Origin: Bosea sp. 124
GTDB lineage: Bacteria > Pseudomonadota > Alphaproteobacteria > Rhizobiales > Beijerinckiaceae
Assembly: GCF_003046175.1 (NCBI RefSeq)
Contig: NZ_PZZM01000001.1
Location: 5,039,001-5,103,000, forward strand
Length of the DNA stretch: 64,000 nucleotides
Direction: 5' to 3'
Under the pieces are notes generated by a model that saw only the letters and a list, made by a program, of their open reading frames with translations, did no database searches and was not told the DNA's origin. Both the position numbers and the translations under genes were made by a program. Shown here piece by piece: positions 45,813 through 57,242 of this stretch (position 1 is the first letter of the stretch; the number at the start of each line of letters is the position of its first letter).

Positions 45813-48356
45813 TCAAGCCTTCGTCAGCGGGACCTTGGGGACAGTGCGGACCGAGCGCTGCGCCTTGGGCGCATCCGGCGCCTTGCCGCCGCCATCGCCC
45901 TTCCCGGCCTTGCCGCCGGTCCCGCCGCCGCGACGCGGAGCGGCCGAGGTCGGCTTTGCGGGAGACGACGCCTTGGCGCGCGGCTTGCGGGCACGCTGCT
46001 CGGCGGCGGCTGCCACGTCCTTCTCGGGCTTGGGCTTGACCGGCCCGTCCGGGAATTCGAGGCCGAGCACCTTGATGCCCGTTTCGGACTGCACGACCAC
46101 GACCTTCACCGCACCGCCGTTCTTGAGGCGCCCGAACAGCACCTCGTCGGCGAGCGGGGTCTTGATCGTCTGCTGGATCAGCCGGGCCATCGGGCGGGCG
46201 CCCATCGCCTCGTCATAACCGTTCTCGACCAGCCATTCGCGGGCCTCGTCCGACAGCTCGATCGTGACGTTGCGGTCGGCCAGTTGCGCCTCGAGCTGGA
46301 GCACGAACTTGTCGACGACGCGGGCCACGACCGTCTTCGGCAGATGGCCGAAGGAGATCACCGAATCGAGCCGGTTGCGGAATTCCGGCGCGAACAGCTT
46401 GTTGATCGCCTCGGTGTCGTCGCCCTCGCGCTTCTGGCGGGTGAAGCCATAGGCGTTGCGGGCCATGTCGGCAGCGCCGGCATTGGTCGTCATGATCAGG
46501 ATGACATTCCTGAAATCGACCTGCTTGCCGTTGTTGTCGGTCAGCTTGCCGTGGTCCATCACCTGCAGGAGGATGTTGAACAGGTCGGGATGAGCCTTCT
46601 CGATTTCGTCGAGCAGCAGCACGCAATGCGGGTGCTGGTCGATCTGGTCGGTCAGCAGGCCGCCCTGATCGAAGCCGACATAGCCCGGAGGCGCGCCGAT
46701 CAGCCGCGAGACGGTGTGACGCTCCATGTACTCCGACATGTCGAAGCGAACGAGCTCGACGCCGAGCGAGGAGGAGAGCTGGCGGGCGACCTCGGTCTTG
46801 CCGACGCCGGTCGGCCCCGCGAAGAGATAGCAGCCGATCGGCTTCTCGCCGTCGCGCAGGCCGGCACGCGCCAGCTTGATCGAGGAGGATAGCGCCTCGA
46901 TCGCCTTCTCCTGGCCGTAGACGGTGCGCTTCAGCGTGGTTTCGAGATTGCGCAGGACCTCGGCATCGTCCTTCGACACGGTCTTGGCCGGAATCCGCGC
47001 CATGGTGGCGATGGCGGCCTCGATCTCCTTCACGCCGATCGTCTTCTTGCGCTTGTTCTCGGCCACCAGCATCTGCGAGGCGCCGGTCTCGTCGATCACG
47101 TCGATCGCCTTGTCCGGCAGCTTGCGGTCATGGATGTAGCGGGCCGACAGCTCCACCGCCGCCTTGATGGCGTCGTTGGTGTAGCGCAGCTTGTGGAACT
47201 CCTCGAAATAGGGCTTCAGCCCCTTCAGGATCTCGATCGTATCGGGGATCGACGGCTCGTTGACGTCGATCTTCTGGAAACGGCGGACGAGTGCCCGGTC
47301 CTTCTCGAAATACTGGCGGTATTCCTTGTAGGTGGTCGAGCCGATGCAGCGCAGGCCGCCCGAGGCGAGTGCCGGCTTGAGCAGGTTCGATGCATCCATG
47401 GCGCCGCCCGATGTCGCACCGGCGCCGATCACCGTATGGATCTCGTCTATGAACATGATCGCCTTGGGGTGGGCCTCGATCTCCTTCATCACCTGCTTGA
47501 GGCGCTCCTCGAAATCGCCGCGATAGCGCGTGCCGGCCAGCAGCGTGCCCATGTCGAGCGAGAAGACCGTCGCGTCCTCCAGCACCTCGGGCACCTCGCC
47601 GCGGATGATCTTGAGGGCGAGGCCCTCGGCGATGGCGGTCTTGCCGACGCCGGGCTCGCCGACCAGCAGCGGGTTGTTCTTCTGCCGGCGGCAGAGGATC
47701 TGGATGGTGCGCTGGACCTCGGCCTCGCGGCCGATCAGCGGATCGATGCGGCCGTCGCGGGCCTTGCGGTTGAGGTTGACGCAATAGGCGTCGAGCGCGC
47801 TTTCCTTCTTCTTCTTGTCCTTGTCGGCATCGTTGCCCTGGTCGGCGGCACGCGAATCGCGCTGCTGCTCGGGCTCCTCCTCGACGCCTCGGACCGGACG
47901 CGGCTCGCTGGCGCCCGGGCGCTTGGCGATGCCGTGGCTGATGTAGTTGACCGCGTCGTAGCGGGTCATGTCCTGCTCCTGCAGGAAATAGGCGGCGTGG
48001 CTCTCGCGCTCGGCGAACATCGCGACCAGCACGTTGGCGCCGGTCACTTCCTCGCGACCCGAGGACTGGACATGGATGACGGCACGCTGGATCACGCGCT
48101 GGAAGCCTGCGGTCGGCTTCGAATCATCACGCCCGTCGGTGACCAGATTGGCCAGTTCGGCGTCGATGTAGTCGACGAGGTTGCGCCGCAGCGTGTCGAG
48201 ATCGACGCTGCAGGCGCGCATCACCGCCGCCGCGTCCTGATCGTCGACCAAAGCGAGCAGCAGGTGCTCCAGCGTGGCGTATTCGTGGTGGCGCTCATTG
48301 GCGAGGGCCAAGGCCCGGTGAAGCGCCTGTTCGAGACTGCGCGAGAAACTCGGCAC
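45813..48356 (-). CDS. clpA: ClpA, ATPase subunit of the ClpAP protease
   Basis: Double-AAA+ unfoldase, 847 residues, about 90 longer than E. coli because of a basic Pro/Ala/Lys tail (about 775-847). The N-domain comes first (about 1-145), then AAA-1 with Walker A GEPGVGKTAIAEGLA and AAA-2 with GPTGVGKTEVARQLS. The ClpP-docking tripeptide region is expected around the second AAA domain. It follows the gene of its adaptor ClpS by 46 bases. Confidence 0.97.
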   Translation of the reverse strand: MPSFSRSLEQALHRALALANERHHEYATLEHLLLALVDDQDAAAVMRACSVDLDTLRRNLVDYIDAELANLVTDGRDDSKPTAGFQRVIQRAVIHVQSSGREEVTGANVLVAMFAERESHAAYFLQEQDMTRYDAVNYISHGIAKRPGASEPRPVRGVEEEPEQQRDSRAADQGNDADKDKKKKESALDAYCVNLNRKARDGRIDPLIGREAEVQRTIQILCRRQKNNPLLVGEPGVGKTAIAEGLALKIIRGEVPEVLEDATVFSLDMGTLLAGTRYRGDFEERLKQVMKEIEAHPKAIMFIDEIHTVIGAGATSGGAMDASNLLKPALASGGLRCIGSTTYKEYRQYFEKDRALVRRFQKIDVNEPSIPDTIEILKGLKPYFEEFHKLRYTNDAIKAAVELSARYIHDRKLPDKAIDVIDETGASQMLVAENKRKKTIGVKEIEAAIATMARIPAKTVSKDDAEVLRNLETTLKRTVYGQEKAIEALSSSIKLARAGLRDGEKPIGCYLFAGPTGVGKTEVARQLSSSLGVELVRFDMSEYMERHTVSRLIGAPPGYVGFDQGGLLTDQIDQHPHCVLLLDEIEKAHPDLFNILLQVMDHGKLTDNNGKQVDFRNVILIMTTNAGAADMARNAYGFTRQKREGDDTEAINKLFAPEFRNRLDSVISFGHLPKTVVARVVDKFVLQLEAQLADRNVTIELSDEAREWLVENGYDEAMGARPMARLIQQTIKTPLADEVLFGRLKNGGAVKVVVVQSETGIKVLGLEFPDGPVKPKPEKDVAAAAEQRARKPRAKASSPAKPTSAAPRRGGGTGGKAGKGDGGGKAPDAPKAQRSVRTVPKVPLTKA

Positions 48357-48402
48357 GGATAGCGCTCCTATTCCGTTTCCAGATGGGTATGCGAACGCAA
48401 GG

Positions 48403-48846
48403 CTACTTTTTCTCCATCACGCATTGGAGCGGATGCATGTGCTTGCGCGCAAGATCCATAACGAGCGTGACCTTCGTCTCGGCAACCTCGTAGGTGAAGA
48501 TGCCGCATTCGCCGACGCCGTTCTGATGCACATGCATCATGATCTGCGTGGCTTCGGCACGATCCTTGTTGAAGAAGCGTTCCAGGACGTGAACGACGAA
48601 CTCCATCGGGGTGTAGTCGTCGTTCAGCAGGAGAACGCGGTAGAGGTTCGGCTTGCGTGTCCTGGTACGGGTCAGAACCGCGGTGCCGGCGCCGTCCCGC
48701 GAGCCATCGCCAGGCGACACCGGCCGCCGCGGGCGATCGGCCATGTCCGTCTGCCCGGCCGCCGCCCCGACAGAGCCAACCGCAAGCGCCGCCACGGTGT
48801 CACGCGACCCCGTGGTGTGCCCTGCCTGCGTCGTCGTCGCTGCCAT
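48403..48846 (-). CDS. clpS: ClpS, N-end-rule adaptor for ClpAP
   Basis: Delivers proteins with destabilising N-termini to ClpA. The conserved core is the last 85 residues ([20 protein letters not shown] and [20 protein letters not shown]), with the substrate-pocket [10 protein letters not shown] and HVHQNG motifs. The start is uncertain: ATG 48846 gives 147 residues, ATG 48885 gives 160 and ATG 48744 gives 113, closest to family size. No start has a strong Shine-Dalgarno. Confidence 0.94.
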   Translation of the reverse strand: MAATTTQAGHTTGSRDTVAALAVGSVGAAAGQTDMADRPRRPVSPGDGSRDGAGTAVLTRTRTRKPNLYRVLLLNDDYTPMEFVVHVLERFFNKDRAEATQIMMHVHQNGVGECGIFTYEVAETKVTLVMDLARKHMHPLQCVMEKK

Positions 48847-49039
48847 CGTTCTCAAGATCGATCCCTGGCGTTTCCCACCCGACATAATGCTTCGGCGATG
48901 AATTTACAGACCTCGCCTCCGCTTCGCCAGTGCGTTCGACGCGATGTCGCAGCTTATCGGCATCGCGGGTGCCGTGGGTTGACCCGCGGGCCCAACCGGA
49001 CATAAGCCCGGCGGCCTCATCCCAACGGAGATGCCACCC

Positions 49040-49912
49040 ATGACCGCCAACGCCATCGTCTCCGTCGGCACCGACCTGGCTTCACCCGTCCGCTTCGGCA
49101 ACACGCTGCCGCTCGCGATCATCGCCGGCCCGTGCCAGATGGAAAGCCGCGAACACGCGCTCGAGATGGCCTTCGCGCTGAAGGAGATCTCGGAATCGCT
49201 CGGCATCGGCCTCATCTTCAAGACCTCCTTCGACAAGGCCAACCGGACCAGCGTCAGGGCCGAGCGTGGCATGGGGCTTGCGGCCGCCCTGCCCGTCTTC
49301 GCCGAGATCCGCGAAGCGACCGGCCTGCCCGTCCTGACCGACGTGCATGAAGCAGGCCAGTGCGCGGCAGTGGCGGAGTGCGTCGACGTGCTGCAGATCC
49401 CCGCCTTCCTCTGCCGCCAGACCGATCTCTTGGTGGCGGCGGCGCAGACCGGACGCGTCGTCAACATCAAGAAGGGCCAGTTCCTCGCGCCCTGGGACAT
49501 GGTCAATGTCGCCGCCAAGGTGACGGAGAGCGGCAATCCCAACGTCATGCTGACCGAACGCGGCGTCTCCTTCGGCTACAACACGCTCGTCTCCGACATG
49601 CGCGCGCTGCCGATCATGGCCCAGAGCATCGGCGCGCCGGTGATCTTCGACGCGACCCATTCGGTGCAGCAGCCAGGGGGCAAGGGCTCCTCCAGCGGCG
49701 GCCAGCGCGAATTCGTGCCCGTGCTGGCGCGCGCCGCCGTTGCCGTCGGCGTCGCCGGCGTGTTCATCGAAACGCATGAGGACCCCGACAGCGCCCCCAG
49801 CGACGGCCCCAACATGGTGCCGCTGAGCGCCTTCCCTGCGCTGATCGCAGAGCTGCAAGGCTTTGATCGCCTTGCCAAAGCCAAGGCCAGGCCTACTCTG
49901 GCTTATGTCTGA
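49040..49912 (+). CDS. kdsA: 2-dehydro-3-deoxyphosphooctonate aldolase (Kdo8P synthase)
   Basis: Condenses arabinose 5-phosphate and phosphoenolpyruvate to Kdo 8-phosphate for lipopolysaccharide. It is 290 residues. [69 protein letters not shown] and [12 protein letters not shown] are diagnostic. ATG 49040 was chosen over 49031 because GGAG then lies 9 bases upstream. The Cys in GPCQM suggests possible metal dependence. Its end overlaps the MFS gene by 8 bases. Confidence 0.97.
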   Translation: MTANAIVSVGTDLASPVRFGNTLPLAIIAGPCQMESREHALEMAFALKEISESLGIGLIFKTSFDKANRTSVRAERGMGLAAALPVFAEIREATGLPVLTDVHEAGQCAAVAECVDVLQIPAFLCRQTDLLVAAAQTGRVVNIKKGQFLAPWDMVNVAAKVTESGNPNVMLTERGVSFGYNTLVSDMRALPIMAQSIGAPVIFDATHSVQQPGGKGSSSGGQREFVPVLARAAVAVGVAGVFIETHEDPDSAPSDGPNMVPLSAFPALIAELQGFDRLAKAKARPTLAYV

Positions 49913-51119
49913 CACGCCGACACCGGCGCCGCCCCTCGCGCCGGCTCCAACTTCGCTTCGCCCCCTCATTCTGGTCCTCGGAGCCTGCGGCTTCGCATCG
50001 ACCTTCACGATGCGGATCATCGACCCGCTGATCCCGACGCTCGCCGGCGAGTTCAGCCGGAGCATTCCGCAGATCGTGATGATGGTGACGGCGTTTTCGC
50101 TGTCCTATGCACTGGGCCAGCCCTTTCTCGGCCCGCTTGCCGATGCCATCGGCAAGGTCCGCACGATCCTGATCTGCCTGCTCGCGCTGGCGCTCTTCTC
50201 CACCGTCGCCGCCCTGTCCGGCTCCTATGAGGTGATGTTCACGGTGCGCGCGGTCACGGGGATCGCGGCGGGCGGCATCATTCCGATCGCCATGGCGGCG
50301 ATCGGTGACCGCGCTCCGATCCAGGAGCGGCAGGTCGCGCTCGGGCGCTTCCTGGTGCTGATGATCATCGGACAGATGTCCGGCTCGGCCTGCTCGGGCC
50401 TGATCGCGACCCATGCCGGCTGGCGTGCGGCCTTCCTGTCGGCGGCGGTCATCGCGACGCTGGCGGCCATTCTCGTCGCAGTCGTCCTGAAGCCGCGCCG
50501 CAACGTCACGCGCAAGGCGCTGAGCCTCGCCGGCGCGCTGGCCAACTACCGCATCGTCTTCGCCAATCCGAGGACCAAGCTGCTCTACGGCCTCGTCGTC
50601 ATCGAGGGCATCCTGCTGTTCGGCATTCCGGCCTATGTCGCCGCGATCCTGTTCGAGCGCTCGGGCGTCGGGCCGGCGCAGGCCGGGCTCGTCATCGCCG
50701 GCATGGGCTTCGGTTGCCTGGTCTATGGGCTTCTGACCCGCATTCTCGTCGAGCGGCTGGGGCCGACGCTGATGACGCGGACGGGCGGCGTGATCTGCGC
50801 GCTCGGCCTCGCGCTCTTCGCCTTCGACTGGCCGTGGTGGAGCGCGATCCCGATCTTCGCGGCGCAGGGCTTCGGCTTCTTCCTGCTGCACGGCACCTTC
50901 CAGGCACAGGCGACGGAACTCGCGCCGAGCGCACGTGGATCGGCGATGGCGCTGTTCGCCTGCAGCTTCTTCCTGGGCCAGGCGACGGGCCCCCTGGTGA
51001 TGGGCTTCACGATGCACCTGCTCGGGACGGGGACCGCGATCCTGCTGTTCGCCATCGCCATCGCCGTGTTCGGCTATGTCACGCCGCGCATCATGCCGGT
51101 CGCCCGCAGCCGGACCTGA
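49905..51119 (+). CDS. MFS transporter
   Basis: A 404-residue major facilitator with 12 predicted helices. The segment between helices 2 and 3 is [20 protein letters not shown], close to the MFS motif A (GxLaDriGrr). [21 protein letters not shown] follows in helix 4. Substrate unknown; drug or sugar efflux is possible. Coupled to kdsA by overlap. Confidence 0.88.
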   Translation: MSDTPTPAPPLAPAPTSLRPLILVLGACGFASTFTMRIIDPLIPTLAGEFSRSIPQIVMMVTAFSLSYALGQPFLGPLADAIGKVRTILICLLALALFSTVAALSGSYEVMFTVRAVTGIAAGGIIPIAMAAIGDRAPIQERQVALGRFLVLMIIGQMSGSACSGLIATHAGWRAAFLSAAVIATLAAILVAVVLKPRRNVTRKALSLAGALANYRIVFANPRTKLLYGLVVIEGILLFGIPAYVAAILFERSGVGPAQAGLVIAGMGFGCLVYGLLTRILVERLGPTLMTRTGGVICALGLALFAFDWPWWSAIPIFAAQGFGFFLLHGTFQAQATELAPSARGSAMALFACSFFLGQATGPLVMGFTMHLLGTGTAILLFAIAIAVFGYVTPRIMPVARSRT

Positions 51120-51274
51120 CGGGAATTCCCTTTCAGAACAAAGGTCTGTTTCAAAGGTTAGCGGAACGGAATCTCAACATCTCTGCGTCATGGCATGGTC
51201 TCATGAGCAACTGAACGCAAATAGCCTCGCATCAGAACACCGTGCGAGGCCATTGCGCCAAGGGAGATGCCGCG

Positions 51275-52777
51275 ATGGGCCCGTCCTTCACGGATTCGTT
51301 TTTTCGGCTTGCCCGCCGCTTCCGCGAACAGGAATCAGGCGCAACCGTCACCATGTTCGCTTTTGCCGGCGTCGTCCTGATCTGTCTGGCCGGGGCCGTG
51401 GTCGATTATGGCCGCGTCAGCAAGGCGCATACCTCCCTGCAGGCGGCGACCGACGCCGCCGCCCTGGCGGCGGCGCGCCTGCCGAGCAAGGATGCAGGCC
51501 TGATGCGGACCGCGGCGAACAACTTCTTCGTCGCCAATTCCATCGGCATCGACGGGCACAACATCCAGATCACCAACTTCACCTTCCAGGAGGCGAGCGG
51601 GACGGTCTCCGTCGAGACGAGCGGCGTTCTCGACACGTCGCTGATGTCGCTGGCCGGCATCAAGACGATGGGCTTCAGCGCCAAGTCGGCAGCCGTCAAG
51701 GAAGTGACCGGCACGGTCGAGATGGCCCTCGTCCTCGACAACACCTGGTCGATGTCGGACAGCGCCGGCGGCAGCGACTCCAAGATCACCATCCTCAAGG
51801 CGGCGGCCAAGAACCTGATCACGACCGTCCTCAAGGAGGGCGGCACCAATGTGAAGATCGGCATTGTGCCCTTCGCCGACTATGTCAATGTCGGCACCGG
51901 CAATCGCAGCCAGTCCTGGCTCTCGGTGCCCCCCGACACGACGACGACCACCCAAAATCCTCCACGCACATGCGTGACGAAGACCACGAAGTCGGTCTGC
52001 ACGAAGGGCGCGCCCGCCACCTGCACCCGCACTGTCGATGGCGTCCGCGAAACCTATGACTGCACGCCATCGACCTGCGTCGACCAGACCGTAGCGCCCT
52101 ATGAATCGTGCAGCGGTGGCGGCTCAAGCACGACCACGACGCGCTGGTATGGTTGCGTCTATTCACGCAAGACGGGCAGCCTCAGGCTGAACGACAGCGA
52201 GCCCACGACACCTTATGTGGGCTTCCTCGGAACAAGCCAGAAATGTCTCAATCCGATCGTGCCGCTGACGTCGGAAAAGACCGTCCTGACGACCGCCATC
52301 GATAACCTGATCATCAATATCGGCACAGGCTATCGACCACAGACCTATATCCCGGCCGGCATGATCTGGGGTGTCAACGTCCTGTCCCCAACCGCGCCGT
52401 TCTCGGAAGGGGCAGCCTACGACACCGCCAACAGGATGCCGCGCAAGGCGATGGTGCTGATGACGGACGGCGCGAACACGCTGCGCTTCAACAGTGCGGA
52501 CGGCAGCCACGCGACGCTGAACAGCAATGCCACCACCGCGGCGAACCAGGTCACCGCGACGAACACGGACACCTCGGCCATCTGCACCTATGCGAAGTCC
52601 AAGAACATCGAGGTCTTCACCGTGGCGTTCGCCGTGACCGACGTCGCGGCCAAGACGATGCTCCAGGGCTGCGCCACCGACGCGGCACACTACTACGACG
52701 CAACCAATGCCGCCGCGCTCGCCGCCGCGTTCCAGGCGATCGGCCAGTCGCTGACCAGCCTGCGCCTGTCGCAATAA
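51275..52777 (+). CDS. TadG-like protein with von Willebrand A domain
   Basis: A 500-residue envelope protein. The N-terminus (about 22-68) is the TadE/G-like anchor: ESGATVTMFAFAGVVLICLA, then DYGRVSKAHTSLQAATDAAA. A vWA domain follows (about 150-500) with a MIDAS-like DNTWSMS near 161 and later LMTDGANT. Between them is a Cys-rich insert at about 225-330 with nine or more Cys (CVTKTTKSVC, TCTRTV, TCVDQ). AGGGAG 8 bases before ATG 51275 sets the start. No tad/flp genes are nearby. It probably works in pilus assembly or surface adhesion. Confidence 0.85.
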   Translation: MGPSFTDSFFRLARRFREQESGATVTMFAFAGVVLICLAGAVVDYGRVSKAHTSLQAATDAAALAAARLPSKDAGLMRTAANNFFVANSIGIDGHNIQITNFTFQEASGTVSVETSGVLDTSLMSLAGIKTMGFSAKSAAVKEVTGTVEMALVLDNTWSMSDSAGGSDSKITILKAAAKNLITTVLKEGGTNVKIGIVPFADYVNVGTGNRSQSWLSVPPDTTTTTQNPPRTCVTKTTKSVCTKGAPATCTRTVDGVRETYDCTPSTCVDQTVAPYESCSGGGSSTTTTRWYGCVYSRKTGSLRLNDSEPTTPYVGFLGTSQKCLNPIVPLTSEKTVLTTAIDNLIINIGTGYRPQTYIPAGMIWGVNVLSPTAPFSEGAAYDTANRMPRKAMVLMTDGANTLRFNSADGSHATLNSNATTAANQVTATNTDTSAICTYAKSKNIEVFTVAFAVTDVAAKTMLQGCATDAAHYYDATNAAALAAAFQAIGQSLTSLRLSQ

Positions 52778-52818
52778 TCGCGGCAGGCGGCTGAACCGGA
52801 ACCGGGTGTCAGCGCCCG

Positions 52819-52855
52819 TTCCGGAATTAAATCAACCGGATCGGATCCGGCTCTA
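52819..52855 (-). repeat. Intergenic repeat abutting the queF stop
   Basis: ttccggaattaaatcaaccg, then gatcggatccggctcta. The right half matches the element at 34637-34675. As there, the terminal gctcta contributes the TAG stop of the minus-strand gene (queF). Imperfect dyads (ccggatcggatccgg) could form a terminator-like hairpin. Confidence 0.45.
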
Positions 52856-53308
52856 GCGTCCGCGATAAGGTGCGACTCCCTGGTCCGGCAGCCAGAGCCC
52901 CTTCGGCGGCTCGCCCGTCTGCCAGAACACGTCGATCGGGATGCCGCCGCGCGGATACCAGTAGCCGCCGATCCGGAACCATTCCGGTTCCAGCAACTCG
53001 ACGAGCTTCCTGCCGATACCGACCGTGCAGTCCTCGTGGAAGGCGCCGTGGTTGCGGAAAGCGCCGAGATACAGCTTCAGCGATTTCGACTCGACCAGCC
53101 ATCGACCCGGCAGGTAGTCGATCACGAGGATGCCGAAATCGGGCTGTCCGGTCACAGGACAGATCGAGGTGAACTCGGGACAGGTGAAGCGCGCGAGATA
53201 GGACGTGCCCTGATGCGGATTCGGCACGCGATCGAGGCGTGCCTGTTCGGGCGAGGCAGGCAGCTCGGCATGCTGCCCGAGTTGCAAGGTCGAGGCGTCG
53301 ATCGACAT
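52853..53308 (-). CDS. queF: NADPH-dependent 7-cyano-7-deazaguanine reductase (QueF)
   Basis: Reduces preQ0 to preQ1 in queuosine biosynthesis. It is 151 residues, the single-domain (YkvM) form. The catalytic Cys is C50 in [12 protein letters not shown] with D57 after it, ESKSLKLY at 73-80 binds NADPH/substrate and FHED supplies H91 and E92. A good AGGAG precedes ATG 53308; the frame extends to 53407 across a dispersed repeat, which is rejected as start. tgt, later in the same pathway, is 5 kb away. Confidence 0.96.
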   Translation of the reverse strand: MSIDASTLQLGQHAELPASPEQARLDRVPNPHQGTSYLARFTCPEFTSICPVTGQPDFGILVIDYLPGRWLVESKSLKLYLGAFRNHGAFHEDCTVGIGRKLVELLEPEWFRIGGYWYPRGGIPIDVFWQTGEPPKGLWLPDQGVAPYRGR

Positions 53309-53334
53309 CGGAGGCTCCTGAGGTTTGGCGCCTT

Positions 53335-53379
53335 CTAGAGCATTGTCCGAGAGAGTGGGAATCGGTTTTCGTGATGCGG
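53335..53379 (+). repeat. Dispersed TAGAGCATG / GTGGGAATCGGTTTTCG repeat
   Basis: tagagcattgtccgagagag, then tgggaatcggttttcgtgatgcgg. This is the same layout as the element inside urtD (25349-25434) and common in Hyphomicrobiales intergenic regions. It lies directly upstream of queF. Confidence 0.6.
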
Positions 53380-53562
53380 GGTCACGGCGCGTTCGTTGCG
53401 GCACCATCCGCCACGCCGAAGCGGGGCACCCGCCGGCCTGCTCCGTCGATTTGATTCAAATCCCGCACGTCCCGTAAAATCGATCGGAGCAAACGGTACG
53501 CTAGTACGTTTTCCAGCCACGGACTTCGCTGTGTGCCACGAGACGAGCGATCCTATCCGACC

Positions 53563-53790
53563 ATGATTATTGCCGGCATCCTGTTTCTCATGGGGATCTT
53601 GATCGGGCTGTCCTACAACCACTTCGCGATCCTCGCCGCGAGCCTGGCCATGACGCTGGTCATGCTCCCGCTCTGGCTGGCGAGGGGTGAGTTCGGCTTC
53701 TTCAGCGTCCTGGTCTGGATCGGCTATCTGTTCGCGCTGCAGAGCGGCTTCCTCGTCGGCGGCTATCTCCGCCCGGACGAGGATTCCTGA
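53563..53790 (+). CDS. 75-residue membrane protein
   Basis: MIIAGILFLMGILIGLSYNH begins a protein with three closely spaced membrane helices (about 2-20, 23-40, 45-65) and a short acidic tail (LRPDEDS). A GTG at 53533 would add ten residues. Not recognised. Its stop touches the stop of the convergent 41-residue ORF. Confidence 0.65.
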   Translation: MIIAGILFLMGILIGLSYNHFAILAASLAMTLVMLPLWLARGEFGFFSVLVWIGYLFALQSGFLVGGYLRPDEDS

Positions 53791-53916
53791 TCACCAGAAC
53801 CAGACCGCGCGGCCAGCGACCGCGCAGAGCCCCGCCCACCAGGCGAGGGTGACGGCGACCGAGGCCAGGACGATCGTCGGCGACGGCCGGCGGTTGTTCG
53901 GCATGATACGGAACAT
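53791..53916 (-). CDS. 41-residue single-span membrane micro-protein
   Basis: ATG 53916 has GGAG 8 bases upstream. The product (MFRIMPNNRRPSPTIVLASV, then a Trp-rich membrane helix to WFW) has a basic N-terminus and one transmembrane span, consistent with an N-in orientation. It is convergent to the 75-residue membrane protein with directly abutting stop codons. No family recognised. Confidence 0.5.
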   Translation of the reverse strand: MFRIMPNNRRPSPTIVLASVAVTLAWWAGLCAVAGRAVWFW

Positions 53917-54085
53917 AGTCGTCTCCGGATGAAACAGGGGAGCTGCATTCACCGGGGAAAGCGCAAGACGCAGGCCGCATCGGGGGCCGCGAGAGCCGGT
54001 CGCATGCCGAATTCCGCACACATCGCGGGCGGCAGGCGGATTGAGACTTCCCGAGCGCAGGGCCCTTGGCTAGAAGCGCGGCTGA

Positions 54086-55402
<1,317 letters not shown>

Positions 55403-55405
55403 GCC

Positions 55406-56104
55406 TCACAGGCGCGGCAGCAGGTCCGAGGCGCGCGACAGCGTCCAGCTCCCCGCCGCGCCGACCAGACCGACCGCACCGGAGACCGCGTCGCCGACGC
55501 GGGAGACCGGCGCGGGCATGGTCACGCCGAGCAGGCTGCGCTGTTGCTGCGGCATGGCCGCGTCGGTTGCCGGCAGTCTCTCCGCGATCTGGACGGCCGA
55601 ACGCGCGACCTGAAGCGGCGCCAACTCGGCGACAGCAGCCGTGCGTTCGGCTAGAGGCCGTTCGATCGCCGGCCGGCGCGGCGGCAACGCCTGCGCTTGC
55701 TGGGTGCGAATGCGTGGCTCGGCGACAGGAGCGGGACGCGCCTGCTGAGCTACCGCGACATCGGCAGCTGGCTGCGTCCATGCGAGCGCCATCGGCATGA
55801 CGATCGCTGCCGGGCCGACCAGGCCCTGGCCGTCCCGCGCGGGCATCGCCGCGTCCCCGCCGGCTGCTGCATCATGATGACGCTCGCGGATCTTGCCGTC
55901 GGACGCCACGGGCGAAACCCAGCCCTCGGCGGCGTTGCGGCCGGCATCGCCCTGCTCCGCCGTGCCGCCAAAGACCGATAGCGAGAAGCCGGCGGGAAGG
56001 GCGAGCAGCGCCGCGGCGATGGCCGAGGCCGCAACCGAGACGGCCGCCTGATTGCCGACGCCGCGCAGGAAACCGGCCGCAGCCGTAAAGACAGAACCCG
56101 ACAT
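55406..56104 (-). CDS. Hypothetical membrane-anchored protein
   Basis: A 232-residue protein. One membrane helix (about 18-45: AAVSVAASAIAAALLALPAG) precedes a long, Ala/Pro/Gln-rich, probably disordered region, and the end is SLLGVTMPAPVSRVGDAVSG. AAGGAGGAG 9 bases before ATG 56104 supports the start. It is tail-to-tail with eno, with 3 bases between stops. Function unknown. Confidence 0.7.
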   Translation of the reverse strand: MSGSVFTAAAGFLRGVGNQAAVSVAASAIAAALLALPAGFSLSVFGGTAEQGDAGRNAAEGWVSPVASDGKIRERHHDAAAGGDAAMPARDGQGLVGPAAIVMPMALAWTQPAADVAVAQQARPAPVAEPRIRTQQAQALPPRRPAIERPLAERTAAVAELAPLQVARSAVQIAERLPATDAAMPQQQRSLLGVTMPAPVSRVGDAVSGAVGLVGAAGSWTLSRASDLLPRL

Positions 56105-56309
56105 GTCCGAAGCTCCTCCTTGAACACGATCAGGAGAGCACCGGCGCACCGGCACGAGAACGGCTGAAGCTAGGAGCAATTGCGATGTTTCGTCTCCGAT
56201 TGTTTCCGAAGAGAGACAGAGCGCCGATGCTGCACCTGCGAATGCGGCGCGCAGGGGCCATGCACCCGCGGTGCTAACGCCGCTCCGGCAATCGAGCGAT
56301 ACCGGATGC

Positions 56310-57242
56310 ATGGACCAGATGTCGCCGTTGTCCGAAGCCACGCAGATTCGCGACAAGCGGCTCTGGCGGCTTTCTTTTGCCGGCATGGTGCTCGCCATGG
56401 TGATCTTCGGCTCCAATTTCGTGATCAGCCGCCATGCCGTGCTGAACGGCCTGTCCTCGCATGACCTGCTGGCCATGCGTTTCGGCATCGCCGGCCTTCT
56501 GCTGTTACCGGGATTCCTCGCCCGCGGCGTCGCGACCTGCAACGGCGTCGGCTGGGGCCGCGGCATCCTGCTCGCGGTGATGAGCGGCTTTCCAATGAGC
56601 TTCCTGCTGCTGACCGGCGTGACCTATGCACCAGCCGCCCATGGCGCAACGATCGGGCCGGGGCTCGTCACGGTGATCAGCATCATCGGCAGCGTCGTGC
56701 TGTTCGGCGCGATGGTCACGCGCCAGCTCGTGCTCGGCGTCGTGGCGGTACTGCTCGGCCTGGTCTGCCTCGGCATCGCCGGGACGACGCATACGAATCC
56801 GTCGATCCTGTTCGGCGATCTCTGCTTCGTCGGGGTCGGGCTGATCTGGGGCATGTATCCGCTGCTCGTCCAGCTCTGGCGTCTCGACGCGCTGAAGGTG
56901 ACGGGCATCGTCGCGGTGCTCTCGATGGTCTATCTGCCGTTCTATGCGCTGTTCTTCTTCCGGGGCTTCGACGTCGCGCCCTGGTGGGTCATCGTCCTGC
57001 ACGGGCTGAATCAGGGCGTGCTCAACGTCGTTCTCGGGCTGTGGCTGTGGAGCCTGGCTGCCCGCAGGCTAGGCCCCGCCCTGGCCGGGCGCTTCCCGCC
57101 GACGATTCCGGTCATCGGGACGCTGCTTGGCATCCCGGTTCTCGGCGAGATCCCGACCGGCCTGCAGGTGGCCGGCATTGGCCTGATCATCGGCGGATTG
57201 TTCGTGGCGTCCTGGCGGCGCTCAGCGCGCGCGGCGGCTTAG
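56310..57242 (+). CDS. EamA/DMT-family transporter
   Basis: A 310-residue protein with ten predicted helices and two EamA repeats (about 22-150 and 165-305). VIFGSNFVISRHAVLNGLSS near the N-terminus and PTIPVIGTLLGIPVLGEIPT near the C-terminus are typical of drug/metabolite exporters. ATG 56310 (MDQMSPLSEA) was chosen. Its 3' end overlaps the convergent gene by 21 bases. Confidence 0.88.
   Translation: MDQMSPLSEATQIRDKRLWRLSFAGMVLAMVIFGSNFVISRHAVLNGLSSHDLLAMRFGIAGLLLLPGFLARGVATCNGVGWGRGILLAVMSGFPMSFLLLTGVTYAPAAHGATIGPGLVTVISIIGSVVLFGAMVTRQLVLGVVAVLLGLVCLGIAGTTHTNPSILFGDLCFVGVGLIWGMYPLLVQLWRLDALKVTGIVAVLSMVYLPFYALFFFRGFDVAPWWVIVLHGLNQGVLNVVLGLWLWSLAARRLGPALAGRFPPTIPVIGTLLGIPVLGEIPTGLQVAGIGLIIGGLFVASWRRSARAAA

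Noticed and set aside
53309..53407. N-terminal extension of QueF
   Set aside because: The upstream frame crosses a dispersed repeat and a good Shine-Dalgarno precedes the conserved start at 53308.
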